Origin: Neobacillus endophyticus
Lineage (GTDB): Bacteria > Bacillota > Bacilli > Bacillales > Cytobacillaceae
Length of the DNA stretch: 64,000 nt
Assembly (NCBI RefSeq): GCF_013248975.1
Contig: NZ_JABRWH010000001.1
Span: forward strand, 2,686,001 to 2,750,000
Reading direction: 5' to 3'
Below, piece by piece: positions 43,098-53,495 of the stretch. The notes below the pieces were generated by a model. That model was not told the DNA's origin. It ran no database searches and saw only the letters and a list, made by a program, of their open reading frames with translations. Position numbers and translations under genes: made by a program. The first letter of the stretch is position 1, and every line of letters begins with the position of its first letter.

Positions 43098-43967
43098 ATG
43101 ATTTATCGCTTGCTTGCATTAAATATTGATGGCACGCTACTTCAGACAAATGGCAGGCTTCATAAAGCAACAAAAGAAGCCATTGAATATGTGCAGCAAA
43201 AGGGAATCTATGTAACACTCGTTACGTCGAGAAGCTTCCCTACAGCAAAAAAAGTAGCAAAGGCGTTAAAAATAAAATCACCGCTCATTACTTATCAAGG
43301 AGCATTAGTCGCAAGCTCCGACGACAAAACGGTTTATACCAAACGCATCAATGAGCATATTACCTATGATGCAATCCGTTTCCTTGAAGCATTTCCATGC
43401 CAAATCCGTCTCGTACATGAGAAGTTTGCATTAGCCAATAAGTTTAAGCATCAGCAAAATCTATTGGGAAAAACGGTGTTATCTACTGGAGATTCTATGT
43501 TCTTTTCACAGCAATTTGTACCATCATTAACTGAGCATTTACATGATCAACCGGTTTCTCCTCTAAAGATTGAAGTTTATTTTGAAGAGGAACATGACCT
43601 GGAGGATGCTGTTACAGCACTTGAAGGTATGTTTGTAGAAATTGATGCCATTCGTGTGAATAAGTTAAGGCTGGACATTGTTCCATGTGGTGCCTCTAAA
43701 TTGACCGGGTTAGCGCACCTTGGAGATTTGCTTGGATTTGACCTCAAAGAAATGGTTTATATTGGCGATAGCTTTGACGATATTCCTTTGATTGAAGCAG
43801 CAGGGCTTGGCGTGTCAATGGGGAATGCCCCATACGAGGTGAAAAAAGCCTCTGACTGGGTGACGCGGCCTGAAAACGAGCTGGGAGTAGCCTATATGGT
43901 AAAGGAACATTTCCGAAAACAGCAGCCAATCGAGTTTTTAAGAAAAATGAAGATTATAAAAAAATGA
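43098..43967 (+). CDS. yhaX: YhaX, Cof-type HAD-fold protein with Asn in place of the nucleophile
   Basis: This 289-residue protein has the fold of Cof-type HAD phosphatases: motif I LNIDGTLL, motif II VTSRS, a C2-type cap, motif III RLDIVPCGASKLTGL, and motif IV YIGDSFDDIPLI. In motif I the first Asp, normally the phosphorylated nucleophile, is Asn (Asn9), while the acid/base Asp11 remains. Classical phosphatase activity is therefore doubtful. GGGGG precedes the ATG. It lies directly upstream of hemZ, the B. subtilis order. Confidence 0.87.
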   Translation: MIYRLLALNIDGTLLQTNGRLHKATKEAIEYVQQKGIYVTLVTSRSFPTAKKVAKALKIKSPLITYQGALVASSDDKTVYTKRINEHITYDAIRFLEAFPCQIRLVHEKFALANKFKHQQNLLGKTVLSTGDSMFFSQQFVPSLTEHLHDQPVSPLKIEVYFEEEHDLEDAVTALEGMFVEIDAIRVNKLRLDIVPCGASKLTGLAHLGDLLGFDLKEMVYIGDSFDDIPLIEAAGLGVSMGNAPYEVKKASDWVTRPENELGVAYMVKEHFRKQQPIEFLRKMKIIKK

Positions 43968-44092
43968 TTTACGATTAGATATCTTGGGGATACTCAGGAT
44001 ATCTTTTGTTTTTGCGAATACTTTCCACTATATTGACCTTGTTTTTGGGATTTTGTACACTTAAGGAAGTTTAATTTGAAAGAGTGATTTTT

Positions 44093-45604
44093 TTGCGAAT
44101 TTCCATTTTAGGGCTTGACGATGAGAGATTTAATCGTCCGCTGGAGCATATTGCTAATTTATTTTTTGAAGAATCACAGATTGCTAAAACAGATGAATCG
44201 ACAGCCGATGTGCAAATTAAATTCAATTTGCAGGTTGATCAGTTGATTCAGGTTTCTGCTGAACTTAAAGATCAAAACGGCAAAAAACTGTTTTCCGAAT
44301 ATCAAATAGAGTGGAAGCCTGCTGCTTCCGATAAAGAAACTTTCAAGCAAGTGAAAAATGCTGTTTCTCACGTGTATTTAACTGTTCTGCAAGAATGGAC
44401 AGGGATGATCCAAAAATGGGGAATCTTAACCGGTGTCAGGCCAACGAAGCTAATGCATCGTAAAAATCAGGAGGGTGTTCCGCAAGATAAGGCTCATCAA
44501 CAACTAAAGGATGAATACTTAATCACAGATGAAAAAATTGCGCTGATGCAGCAAATTGTCGACCGTCAGCTTGCGGTTATTCCGGACCTTTATTCATTGA
44601 AAAATGAAGTAAGTATTTATATTGGTATCCCATTTTGCCCAACAAAATGTGCCTACTGTACTTTCCCAGCCTACGCAATCAACGGCCGTCAAGGCTCTGT
44701 CGATTCCTTCTTGGGCGGTCTTCACTTTGAAATGAGGCAAATCGGCGAGTGGCTGAAGAAAAAAGGAATCAGGATTACTACTGTATATTATGGCGGGGGC
44801 ACACCGACAAGTATTACGGCGGAAGAAATGGATATGCTTTATGAAGAAATGTACACATCCTTTCCGGAAGTAGAAAACATCCGCGAAGTTACCGTTGAAG
44901 CCGGCCGTCCCGATACAATAACACCTGAAAAACTAGAAGTGTTAAAGAAATGGAATATTGACCGGATCAGTATCAATCCGCAATCATACACTCAAGAAAC
45001 GTTAAAAGCAATCGGCAGACATCATACTGTTACAGAAACAATTGAAAAATATCACTTGGCCCGGGAAATGGGCATGAATAATATAAATATGGACTTAATT
45101 ATCGGCCTTCCTGGCGAGGGGATGCAGGAATTTACTCATTCCTTGGAGGAAACCGAGAAGCTGATGCCAGAGTCGTTAACTGTTCATACATTGTCATTCA
45201 AGCGGGCATCAGAAATGACAAAGAATAAAGATAAATATAAAGTTGCCGACCGCACTGAAGTAGAGAAGATGATGGAGCTTGCCCAAAATTGGACCACTTC
45301 CCATGGATATGCGCCATATTATCTATACAGGCAAAAGAACATTCTGGGTAATCTTGAAAATGTAGGTTACGCCCTGCCAAATCAAGATAGTATTTATAAC
45401 ATCATCATTATGGAGGAGCTGCAGACGATCATTGGCCTCGGCTGCGGTGCTGCAAGCAAATTTATCGATCCAGTCACCGGCAAGATTACTCACTTCGCCA
45501 ATCCAAAGGATCCAAAATCATACAATGACAGCTTTAAAGACTATACAGAGAAAAAAATTGCCATTTTGGAAGAATTGTTTTCGGAAAAAGGATCTCCTGC
45601 TTAA
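44093..45604 (+). CDS. hemZ: oxygen-independent coproporphyrinogen III oxidase-like protein HemZ
   Basis: This radical SAM enzyme of about 503 residues carries the cluster motif in GIPFCPTKCAYCTF (C-x3-C-x2-C) and a SAM-binding GGGTPT. It acts in heme synthesis, converting coproporphyrinogen III under low oxygen, though the HemZ branch is less well defined than HemN. TTG 44093 gives the N-terminus expected from B. subtilis HemZ; GTG 44084 is in frame but lies in the ribosome-binding region. The terminator stem starts inside the last codons. Confidence 0.93.
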   Translation: MRISILGLDDERFNRPLEHIANLFFEESQIAKTDESTADVQIKFNLQVDQLIQVSAELKDQNGKKLFSEYQIEWKPAASDKETFKQVKNAVSHVYLTVLQEWTGMIQKWGILTGVRPTKLMHRKNQEGVPQDKAHQQLKDEYLITDEKIALMQQIVDRQLAVIPDLYSLKNEVSIYIGIPFCPTKCAYCTFPAYAINGRQGSVDSFLGGLHFEMRQIGEWLKKKGIRITTVYYGGGTPTSITAEEMDMLYEEMYTSFPEVENIREVTVEAGRPDTITPEKLEVLKKWNIDRISINPQSYTQETLKAIGRHHTVTETIEKYHLAREMGMNNINMDLIIGLPGEGMQEFTHSLEETEKLMPESLTVHTLSFKRASEMTKNKDKYKVADRTEVEKMMELAQNWTTSHGYAPYYLYRQKNILGNLENVGYALPNQDSIYNIIIMEELQTIIGLGCGAASKFIDPVTGKITHFANPKDPKSYNDSFKDYTEKKIAILEELFSEKGSPA

Positions 45605-45623
45605 TTTAGGCAGGAGTTTTTTT
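45594..45623 (+). terminator. terminator of hemZ, overlapping its stop codon
   Basis: CTCCTGC (45594-45600) pairs with GCAGGAG (45610-45616), followed by seven T. The left arm encodes the last residues of HemZ. Confidence 0.85.
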
Positions 45624-45644
45624 CAGCCGATAGAAAAACTTACC

Positions 45645-45708
45645 TTTCAGGTATAAGGGCAACATGCGTCTGTCTTCGACCTGCCGGGCTCGCCAGTCGG
45701 TGAGTTTC
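45645..45708. repeat. short GC-rich structured element between hemZ and yhaR
   Basis: This 60-bp island is much more GC-rich than its surroundings and contains complementary segments (CTTACCTTTCAGGTATAAG, and CTGCCGG-GCT-CGCCAG nearby). It encodes no sensible peptide. I recall similar blocks in Bacillus intergenic DNA but cannot verify this here. Confidence 0.35.
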
Positions 45709-45825
45709 TTTATATAAGAGGTATTTTAAATGTGAAAAATTCTATATATTATGAAAGTTTCATTGTTTTCCTGAAATTTCAAGATATAATAGAATTGACT
45801 GAAAAATGCATTGGAGGGGATTGGC

Positions 45826-46617
45826 GTGTCAACCCATTTTACGACCGATAAGGTAAATTTGAAGGTAGAAGGAAGAGTAGCAACTATTGAATTGAATCGG
45901 CCGGAAACATTAAATGCCATGGATGTCGATGTGATTAAGGGGCTAGTTTGCAAACTTAAAGAAATCAGCGAGTCCGACGATGTTGACATTGTTGTCTTGA
46001 CAGGAAAAGGAAAGGCATTTTCCGCAGGCGGTGATATCAAAACCATGCTTTCAAACATGAATTCAACAGATTTCTTTCCGGTTATGGATTCTATTAGTGA
46101 ACTCATCATCACGCTTTACAGCATCCCAAAGCTGACGATTAGTGCCGTTTCTGGTGCCGCTGCCGGGTTAGGATTCAGTTTGGCACTTGCAACAGATTAT
46201 ATTATCGCAGACAAAACGAGCAAACTGGCAATGAATTTTATCGGAATCGGACTTATTCCTGACGGAGGAGCACACTTCTTTTTAGAGAAGAGGTTAGGAG
46301 AAAACAAGGCAAAGCAAGTGATATGGGATGGTAAAATAATGATCGCTGAGGAAGCGTTTGCATGTGGGCTGATTCAGGAAGTGGCTGAAGGTGAAATTCA
46401 AGATGCATTACATAATAGAATCGAAGATTGGCTAAACCGTCCTGTTCAAGCCATGATTAAAACGAAAAAAATATTGGCTGAAAAGAATCGTCCACAGTTG
46501 CTTAAAATACTTGAATTAGAGAAACACGGGCAGCAAAAAATGCGGGAAACAAAAGATCACCAAGAAGGAATTAGAGCATTTCTTGAAAAAAGAAAGCCTA
46601 ACTTTATAGGAAAATAA
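45826..46617 (+). CDS. yhaR: enoyl-CoA hydratase/isomerase family protein YhaR
   Basis: This protein of about 263 residues has the crotonase fold: ATIELNRPETLNAMD, GKGKAFSAGGDIKTM (first oxyanion-hole segment), ISAVSGAAAGLGFSLALATDYIIA (second) and IGLIPDGGAHFFL with the catalytic region. It acts on acyl-CoA substrates. GGAGGGG favours GTG 45826 over TTG 45811. It is monocistronic, in the B. subtilis order between hemZ and yhzC. Confidence 0.88.
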   Translation: MSTHFTTDKVNLKVEGRVATIELNRPETLNAMDVDVIKGLVCKLKEISESDDVDIVVLTGKGKAFSAGGDIKTMLSNMNSTDFFPVMDSISELIITLYSIPKLTISAVSGAAAGLGFSLALATDYIIADKTSKLAMNFIGIGLIPDGGAHFFLEKRLGENKAKQVIWDGKIMIAEEAFACGLIQEVAEGEIQDALHNRIEDWLNRPVQAMIKTKKILAEKNRPQLLKILELEKHGQQKMRETKDHQEGIRAFLEKRKPNFIGK

Positions 46618-46620
46618 TAA

Positions 46621-46653
46621 AAAACAAAGAAGCTTGGGCTTCTTTGTTTTTTA
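46621..46653. terminator. bidirectional terminator of yhaR and yhzC
   Basis: AAAACAAAGAAGC and GCTTCTTTGTTTT are perfect arms with a 4-nt loop, and T tracts occur in both directions. Confidence 0.9.
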
Positions 46654-46839
46654 TTAAGGATGAAAAAGTAATAGCTTGCCGCTTGGAGAAGTGCATCGGT
46701 GGGTTTTTTCAGATAAGTTTTTCTCTGATAATAGTTTTTCTCCCTGTACTTTTGCCGCATCGTCGCTCTCTGCCTGGAATGCTTCATCTAAAAGCTTTTC
46801 ACCAGCAGCATCAAAGGCTGTTAATTTATAAGTTTTCAT
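46654..46839 (-). CDS. yhzC: YhzC-like small protein
   Basis: This 61-residue protein has a compact alpha/beta pattern and ends with THRCTSPSGKLLLFHP, which I recall from B. subtilis YhzC in the same position. AAAGGGG precedes the ATG at a normal distance. Function unknown. It is convergent with yhaR and divergent from yhaQP. Confidence 0.75.
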   Translation of the reverse strand: MKTYKLTAFDAAGEKLLDEAFQAESDDAAKVQGEKLLSEKNLSEKTHRCTSPSGKLLLFHP

Positions 46840-46962
46840 CTCACAATCCCCTTTGTAAAAAGATAACTGCTATTATTTTCGCATAATTCATAGAATTGCG
46901 CAAAAACAAAATGAAACCATTTTATGGTAGAATCGTATTATTCAAGAAAGGAGTGAACATAA

Positions 46963-47862
46963 ATGGTTCTTAAACTTGAACATGTCACCAAACGGTTTGG
47001 CACATTTACAGCTGTTGATGATTTATCTCTAACCATACCGGAAAGAGAAATATTTGGCTTTTTAGGAGCAAATGGAGCTGGAAAAACAACGACGTTTCGA
47101 ATGATTCTTGGTCTGCTTGATCCCAGTGCAGGCGAAATCTCGTGGGAAGGGGGCCGAATTGATTATTCGACCAGCCATCTAGTTGGCTATCTACCTGAAG
47201 AGCGAGGCCTATATCCGAAACTAAAAGTCCGCGACCAAATTGTCTACCTCGCGAGATTAAGAGGAATGGACAAAGGAGAAGCATTAAAGGAATTAAGAAC
47301 ATGGCTGGAAAAATTTAAAGTACCTGATTATGAAAATAAGCGGCTTGAAGAACTCTCAAAGGGAAATCAGCAGAAAATCCAATTTATCGCAGCCGTTATA
47401 CATAAACCACAATTACTAATTTTAGATGAGCCATTTAGCGGTCTGGATCCGGTAAATGTTGAATTATTGAAAGATGCTGTTCTAACCCTTAAAGAGAATG
47501 GAACAACCATTGTATTTTCCAGTCACCAAATGCACCATGTAGAGGAAATGTGTGAACATTTGTGCATTATGCACCACGGCAAGCCCGTTGTTCAGGGGGC
47601 ATTAAAAGACGTTAAACGGGCATTTGGCAAGAAGAATCTCGTCATTCATGCGGATTTTCCACTTGGTTTCTTAAAAGATTACCCAGGGGTGGTGAAGGTG
47701 AAGCCAACAATGGAAGGAATGGAATTGCAGATCGATGGTGAAAAGACAGCAGAAAGCATTCTGAAGGAAATCGTAAATCATGGCTTCATTCGAAAATTTG
47801 CTCTAGAAGAGCCCTCGTTAAATGATATTTTTATCGAGAAAGTAGGTGCCTCGTATGAATAA
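46963..47862 (+). CDS. yhaQ: ABC transporter ATPase YhaQ (NatA-like)
   Basis: This 299-residue ATPase has Walker A GANGAGKTTT, a signature reading LSKGNQQK in place of LSGGQ, Walker B LLILDEPFSGLDPVN, and the H-loop SSHQMHHVEEM. It powers the YhaP permease, a NatB-like sodium or drug exporter by family. AAAGGAG precedes the ATG and the gene overlaps yhaP by 8 bp. Confidence 0.92.
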   Translation: MVLKLEHVTKRFGTFTAVDDLSLTIPEREIFGFLGANGAGKTTTFRMILGLLDPSAGEISWEGGRIDYSTSHLVGYLPEERGLYPKLKVRDQIVYLARLRGMDKGEALKELRTWLEKFKVPDYENKRLEELSKGNQQKIQFIAAVIHKPQLLILDEPFSGLDPVNVELLKDAVLTLKENGTTIVFSSHQMHHVEEMCEHLCIMHHGKPVVQGALKDVKRAFGKKNLVIHADFPLGFLKDYPGVVKVKPTMEGMELQIDGEKTAESILKEIVNHGFIRKFALEEPSLNDIFIEKVGASYE

Positions 47863-49108
47863 TTTTTGGATTATCCTATTTCACACTTATCTAAACAAGC
47901 TAAAAAGCAAATCGTTTATCGTTATGACTATTTTGTCTGTAGTCATTGTTCTAGCACTTACAAATATTAATAATATTATCAATCTATTTGATAAAAATGG
48001 CGGTAAAGATAAGATCGCTGTCCTTGACGAGACTGGGCAGTTATATGAACCTTTTAAACAACAGCTAAATACAATCAATAAAAAAATTATTCTTACTCAG
48101 TATAAAGGAAGTGAAAAAGAGGCTGAAGCAGCGGTAGAAAAAGGAAAGTTCGACGCTGTCATTCAACTTGGCCTCAATGAACAGCAGATGCCTATCGCAA
48201 CTTCTAAAGCCATGAGTATTGCAGATACAGAGTTGTTTTCAGATTTGGAGCGGGGATTGCAGCAGCTGAAGACTATGATGACCGCATCGAAAATCAATTT
48301 AACACCACAGCAGCTGCAAAAACTATATGAACCAGTTTCCTTTAAGAAAATTGCCCTTGAGAAAAATGCAAAAACGGAAGAACAATTAAACCAAGCAAGA
48401 GGACTTGTCTATATTTTGTTATTTGTCATTTATTTTTCCGTTATCATGTATGCTAATATGATTGCTATGGAAGTAGCAACAGAAAAGTCTTCAAGAGTAA
48501 TGGAAATTTTAATATCGAGTGTTTCGCCGATTAAGCAAATGTTTGCAAAAATACTGGGGATTGGCTTGTTAAGCTTGACCCAGCTGGCAGTATTTTTACT
48601 GACAGGTTACTATTCTTTAAAGAGTAATATGGATGCCTTGAAAGGCGGACTCTTCGGTGTTTTTGGTTTGGGAGATATTCCTGTCGCAACCATCATATAT
48701 GCTGTAATATTTTTTATTCTCGGCTATTTTCTTTATGCTACACTGGCAGCATTTTTGGGCTCGCTTGTCAGCCGGATTGAAGATATCCAGCAAATGATTA
48801 CGCCAATGACTATGCTTGTGGTTGCAGGATTTATGATTGCAATGTTTGGACTAGGAAAACCTGATTCTACGTTCATTACCGTAACGTCTTATATACCGTT
48901 TTTTACACCAATGATCATGTTTTTGCGGGTTGGAATGCTCACAATTCCATTATGGGAGGTGTTAATTGGAATTGGTATCCTACTCACAACCATTATCATT
49001 CTGGCCATTTTCGGTGCCCGGGTCTACCGGGGCGGGGTGCTAATGTATGGCAAGTCAAACTCTTATAAAGATATAAAAAAAGCGTTGCAATTGACAAAGA
49101 ACCAATAA
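47855..49108 (+). CDS. yhaP: ABC transporter permease YhaP (NatB-like)
   Basis: This protein of about 417 residues is an ABC-2 type permease: one N-terminal helix (SFIVMTILSVVIVLALTNI), a long extracytoplasmic domain, then five or six helices starting near residue 180 (LVYILLFVIYFSVIMYANMIA) with the EKSSRVMEILISSVSPIKQM linker of the family. With YhaQ it forms an exporter. ATG 47855 follows AGGTG; an earlier GTG at 47846 is in frame. Confidence 0.9.
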   Translation: MNNFWIILFHTYLNKLKSKSFIVMTILSVVIVLALTNINNIINLFDKNGGKDKIAVLDETGQLYEPFKQQLNTINKKIILTQYKGSEKEAEAAVEKGKFDAVIQLGLNEQQMPIATSKAMSIADTELFSDLERGLQQLKTMMTASKINLTPQQLQKLYEPVSFKKIALEKNAKTEEQLNQARGLVYILLFVIYFSVIMYANMIAMEVATEKSSRVMEILISSVSPIKQMFAKILGIGLLSLTQLAVFLLTGYYSLKSNMDALKGGLFGVFGLGDIPVATIIYAVIFFILGYFLYATLAAFLGSLVSRIEDIQQMITPMTMLVVAGFMIAMFGLGKPDSTFITVTSYIPFFTPMIMFLRVGMLTIPLWEVLIGIGILLTTIIILAIFGARVYRGGVLMYGKSNSYKDIKKALQLTKNQ

Positions 49109-49114
49109 GAATGG

Positions 49115-49143
49115 AAAGCTCTGCTCAACAGCGGAGCTTTTTA
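49115..49143 (+). terminator. terminator of yhaQP
   Basis: AAAGCTCTGC and GCGGAGCTTT form a stem with one G-U pair, followed by TTTATT. Confidence 0.8.
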
Positions 49144-49219
49144 TTATTTTTCACACAGAACGTGCATTCGTATTTTAGAAATGCTAAAATAGAAAAAAGA
49201 ACTTGAAAGGGAACGTTTT

Positions 49220-50440
49220 ATGAAAAATTTAACATTTATTCATGCTGCAGACCTGCATTTGGACAGCCCGATGGTTGGTTTGCAGCATTTGCCGGCAAAT
49301 ATTTTTGCAAGAGCAAAAGAGAGCACGTTTGCAGCATTAAGAAAACTCACAGATACCGCATTAAAATTGCAAGTGGATTTTGTCGTCATCGCCGGCGACA
49401 TCTTCGATGGGGAAGACCGAAGCCTTAGAGCCCAATCTCGTTTTCGGACAGAAATGCTGAGGCTGGCAGAACAGGGAATTCCGGTATTTATTGTGCACGG
49501 CAATCATGATCATTTAAACGGTTCATGGGTACATATTGAAATGCCGGCAAATGTGCATGTATTTTCAAGCGAAGTTGAAATGAAACCATTCATCACGAAG
49601 AATGGCAGTCTGGTTCATTTATACGGCTTTAGCTATCCAACACGCCATGTATTCGAACGGAAAATTGCCGAATATCAAAGACAGGAAGGTGCCGATTTTC
49701 ATATAGGGATTTTACATGGAAATGAAAGCAGCAGCATGGAGCATGAAAACTATGCCCCATTTACAGTAAGAGAGCTTCAGGACAAGAATATGGATTATTG
49801 GGCTTTGGGCCATATACACAAACAATCCATATTAGCGCAAAATCCTCCGATCATTTATTCAGGAAATATCCAGGGAAGAAATAAGAAAGAAACCGGGAGT
49901 AAAGGATATTATTATATTGAACTACTTGGCGAAGAGGCAAAAACTGAGTATTTTGAAGCAGCTGATATTATTTGGGAGGAAGCTGAAGCCGATACTGCAA
50001 AAGCCCGCCAATTTCATGAAATACTGCAGTTATGCCAATCACTTAAAAATCAATATCGTAAAGAAAATCAGGGAACCTTTTTAATACTTCACTTAAAGAA
50101 CATCCAATTAGACGATCCCGAAGAACTTCAAAGTATTGAAAATGAGCTCATTGAGTTGCTTTGGGAGGATGAAAAAGATGAAGATTCTTTCGTCTGGATT
50201 GTCGAGCTGCATATTTCTGAAAGCAAAAAGATCGATAAAGAGCAATTAAAAATGGATGCACCGTTCTATGCCGAGCTTTTTGAAACAATTGATCATTACG
50301 AGAATGCAGAAAAGGCTTTATCTCCTGTTTTCCAGCACACGTTGGGGAGAAAATATATATCCCATATAACAAATGAAGAAATAGAAGAATTAATTCAAAA
50401 AGCTGAGAAACTGCTTGTTGAAATACTGTATGAGGAATAG
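49220..50440 (+). CDS. yhaO: SbcD-like DNA exonuclease subunit YhaO
   Basis: This 406-residue metallophosphoesterase resembles Mre11/SbcD. Metal-binding motifs are in order: HAADLHLDSP, IAGDIFDGE, VHGNHDHL, GILHGN and ALGHIHKQ. It should nick and trim DNA ends, working with the ATPase YhaN encoded 15 bp downstream. AAAGGGAAC precedes the ATG. The yhaO-yhaN-yhaM order is that of B. subtilis. Confidence 0.93.
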   Translation: MKNLTFIHAADLHLDSPMVGLQHLPANIFARAKESTFAALRKLTDTALKLQVDFVVIAGDIFDGEDRSLRAQSRFRTEMLRLAEQGIPVFIVHGNHDHLNGSWVHIEMPANVHVFSSEVEMKPFITKNGSLVHLYGFSYPTRHVFERKIAEYQRQEGADFHIGILHGNESSSMEHENYAPFTVRELQDKNMDYWALGHIHKQSILAQNPPIIYSGNIQGRNKKETGSKGYYYIELLGEEAKTEYFEAADIIWEEAEADTAKARQFHEILQLCQSLKNQYRKENQGTFLILHLKNIQLDDPEELQSIENELIELLWEDEKDEDSFVWIVELHISESKKIDKEQLKMDAPFYAELFETIDHYENAEKALSPVFQHTLGRKYISHITNEEIEELIQKAEKLLVEILYEE

Positions 50441-50455
50441 GAAGGAGGGACTGGA

Positions 50456-53455
50456 GTGAAAATCGAGGAGCTGTACATTTATGGTTACGGCCAATTAGAG
50501 GATGTACATATTAAAGGTTTAGCTGACTTTCAAGTATTCTATGGGGAAAATGAAGCCGGAAAATCAACCATTATGGCATTTATCCATGGTATTTTATTTG
50601 GTTTTCCTACTAAGCAGCAAACTGAACTGCGGTATGAGCCGAAAACCAACACGAAATATGGCGGCAAAATAAAAATTACTCACCCTGAAATGGGCGGTGC
50701 TGTTATTGAACGTGTGAAAGGGAAAGCCTCTGGAGATGTTAAAGTAGTGTTGGATAACGGGGCAATCGGCGGTGAAGAACTGCTCAAGGAACTATTGTTC
50801 AAGTTTGATAAACATTTATTCCAAGCCATTTTTTCCTTTAATTTACTCGGGCTGCAAAATGTACACCATATAAAGGGAGATGATATAGGCAAGTTCTTAT
50901 TTTCTGCAGGGGCATTGGGCACAGAGCGGCTTTCAAAGGCTGAAACATTGCTGCAAAAAGAACTGGACTACCGTTTTAAACCGAGCGGAAAGAAGCCTTT
51001 ATTAAATGAAAAATTGCAAGAATTGCATGAAGTCAGCTTGCAATTGAAAAAAGCGGACGCCAAAACAAAGGAATATGAAAACTTCATTATGAAAAGGCAA
51101 AATCTTCAACAGGAAATGGCAGAGATCCATGACAGGATTCATGATTTACAGAATCAGGTTGAGAAACTGATGGAATGGAAGAGAATCGAGCCTATTGTCA
51201 AGGAAGAATATTGGACAAAAAAAGAGCTGGAGGATATCGGAGAGATTTCTTTTCCGGCAAGAGGAATTGAAAGGCTTGAAAGGCTTTCACAGTTGATCCA
51301 TCCCCACCATGCTGAGATGGCCAGTATGGCAGAAAGAATGGATCAAATAAAAAAAGAAATGTTAGAGTTAGAGCCAAATGTAGAGTTACTAGAAAATGAA
51401 CCTGCCATTCTCGCATTGCTTGACCAAGTTCCCCTATTTGAGCAATTGAAGCTGGAACTTCAGCAGTCTGAGGCAAAACTGGCAGATTTAAAGGAAAAGC
51501 TTTCAGTTATTCAAGAAAAGCTTCATCTTGAAATAACCGAAGAAGATCTAATGACCATTAATACGAATATATACATGAAAAACCAGGTCGAAATGATCTC
51601 GCGAAAAAGCAAAAGGCTTAATGAAATAAAAGAAGAACTAGAAGAACGTTACCAGAAGGAGAAAAAGAAACTGGAGGATCTTGAAAATTCTGTCCAGTCA
51701 GCAGAAAGCTTATGCTTGCCAGTTCAGGAAAGAATGGACCTTGAAGAACTTGTCAATCAAGAAAATAGCAAGAATAATCTTGAAATCGAATTTAAATCTG
51801 TACAAGACAAAATCAATCTATATTTACATACGGCCAGACACGAGAAAGCCGGAAAGCAACGGATAAAGCTTCAGTTTGTCATTTTTGATGTTGTTTTGGC
51901 TGCCCTTGCTATTTATGGGTTAATCACAAATCAATGGTTTTTATTTTTCATAGGCGCCACAGGCTTTGTTGCCGCCTCATTACTAATTGTAAAAAATATA
52001 AAACAGACATCTGAAAATGATTTTGAGCAAACGCTAAATCATTTGCGGGAACAGGAAAAACAAATTAAAGAAAAGCTTCATGGATTAGAAAACAAGGATA
52101 TAACAAGGATCAAGGAACAATTACAGCTAGACTCACAGCGTCACGAACAGCTAAAAGTACTCAAGATGCAGCTTAAACAGCAGGAAGTCCAATTTGAAGG
52201 GGTTATTGCTAAATTTGAACAATGGGAAATGGACAGCTCCAATCATAAGGAAAAATTAAAATCTTTAACGAAAGAATTGAAGATTCCTTATCAAATTGCC
52301 CAATCTTTTTTATTGGAGGCTTTTCAGCTGCTTGAGCAATACAAAGCCATAGTCAGAGAACAAAGCCAAATGAAGCTGCGGGTGAAACAAATCAAAGTTC
52401 AAATGAGTCAAACGGAAGAAGGATTACAGCTGCTAGAGGATCAGTATTTGTCCGAAAAGGGAGGAGAGCTTCACAAAACGGCCTTTTTGCTGCGAAAAAG
52501 ACTTCAGGAAGAACGAGAAAAGCAAATTAAAAAACAGGAGAAACAGAAGCAGTTGATAAATCTCAAGGATGATTTGGTACAAAAATCCCAAGAGTATGAG
52601 ACGTTGTTGGCAGAGCGAAATGAGTTATTTTCGGAAGCGGATACGGAAACTGAACAGCAATTCTACGATCTTGGCAATCGGTCCGAAATACAGGCGAAAC
52701 TTTTAGAAAGATGGAAAAGTCTTAAGAGCCAGCTTCATTTTACATTACTTAGCGAGTCGGAAAGGGAGAATTATCTGAATGAACTCCCAAGTCCGGAATT
52801 GATTGAAAGGGATAATCGGGAAATACAAATTTTGCAGACAAAATTAAATCTTCACCAAGAGGAACAAGCTGCAATTGGCTATGAAATTCAAGTCCTTGAA
52901 GAGGGGGGGATCTATTCCGATATTCTCCATCATTACAAGCAGAAGAAATTTGAATTGGAGGAATCAGTTAAGCAGTGGGCAGTATACAGTCTTGCAGTTG
53001 ACATTCTATCGAGCACCATAGAACGGTATAAAAATGTTCATCTGCCAAAAATGCTGGCAAAAGCGGAGGAGTATTTAACATTTCTTACAAATGGGAATTA
53101 CCAAAGAATCCACCTTCATGCTTCAGGAACAGGCTTTTTAGTCGAGAGGAATGATCGAACAATATTTGAAGCAAATGAATTAAGCCAGGCAACAACCGAG
53201 CAGCTTTATGTAGCGATCAGACTTGCATTAGCGACAACCTTGTATGAAAATTATCATTTTCCAATCATCATTGATGACAGCTTCGTCAACTTTGATTTTC
53301 AAAGGACGAAAAAAGTGATCAACTTACTTAAAAGCCTGGAGAACAATCAAGTATTGTTTTTTACATGTCATTCTCATTTACTGTCGCTTTTTCAAAAAGA
53401 ACAAATTCTAAACTTGGAAAAAGGTGCCGTCTTAGATTATTTTATAGAGTTATAG
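50456..53455 (+). CDS. yhaN: Rad50-like ATPase YhaN (SbcE)
   Basis: This 999-residue SMC/Rad50-like protein has Walker [10 protein letters not shown] (residues 30-38) and, near the C-terminus, a signature/Walker B region ending [13 protein letters not shown]. Between them are long coiled coils. In the middle (about residues 470-512) lies a pair of hydrophobic segments ([17 protein letters not shown] and [19 protein letters not shown]), unusual for a Rad50-type protein and suggesting membrane attachment. It starts at GTG 50456 after GGAGGG. It works with YhaO in DNA end processing. Confidence 0.92.
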   Translation: MKIEELYIYGYGQLEDVHIKGLADFQVFYGENEAGKSTIMAFIHGILFGFPTKQQTELRYEPKTNTKYGGKIKITHPEMGGAVIERVKGKASGDVKVVLDNGAIGGEELLKELLFKFDKHLFQAIFSFNLLGLQNVHHIKGDDIGKFLFSAGALGTERLSKAETLLQKELDYRFKPSGKKPLLNEKLQELHEVSLQLKKADAKTKEYENFIMKRQNLQQEMAEIHDRIHDLQNQVEKLMEWKRIEPIVKEEYWTKKELEDIGEISFPARGIERLERLSQLIHPHHAEMASMAERMDQIKKEMLELEPNVELLENEPAILALLDQVPLFEQLKLELQQSEAKLADLKEKLSVIQEKLHLEITEEDLMTINTNIYMKNQVEMISRKSKRLNEIKEELEERYQKEKKKLEDLENSVQSAESLCLPVQERMDLEELVNQENSKNNLEIEFKSVQDKINLYLHTARHEKAGKQRIKLQFVIFDVVLAALAIYGLITNQWFLFFIGATGFVAASLLIVKNIKQTSENDFEQTLNHLREQEKQIKEKLHGLENKDITRIKEQLQLDSQRHEQLKVLKMQLKQQEVQFEGVIAKFEQWEMDSSNHKEKLKSLTKELKIPYQIAQSFLLEAFQLLEQYKAIVREQSQMKLRVKQIKVQMSQTEEGLQLLEDQYLSEKGGELHKTAFLLRKRLQEEREKQIKKQEKQKQLINLKDDLVQKSQEYETLLAERNELFSEADTETEQQFYDLGNRSEIQAKLLERWKSLKSQLHFTLLSESERENYLNELPSPELIERDNREIQILQTKLNLHQEEQAAIGYEIQVLEEGGIYSDILHHYKQKKFELEESVKQWAVYSLAVDILSSTIERYKNVHLPKMLAKAEEYLTFLTNGNYQRIHLHASGTGFLVERNDRTIFEANELSQATTEQLYVAIRLALATTLYENYHFPIIIDDSFVNFDFQRTKKVINLLKSLENNQVLFFTCHSHLLSLFQKEQILNLEKGAVLDYFIEL

Positions 53456-53495
53456 TTGTGTATGTTATACTTCTACTATGGGAAGGGGCGTGAAA

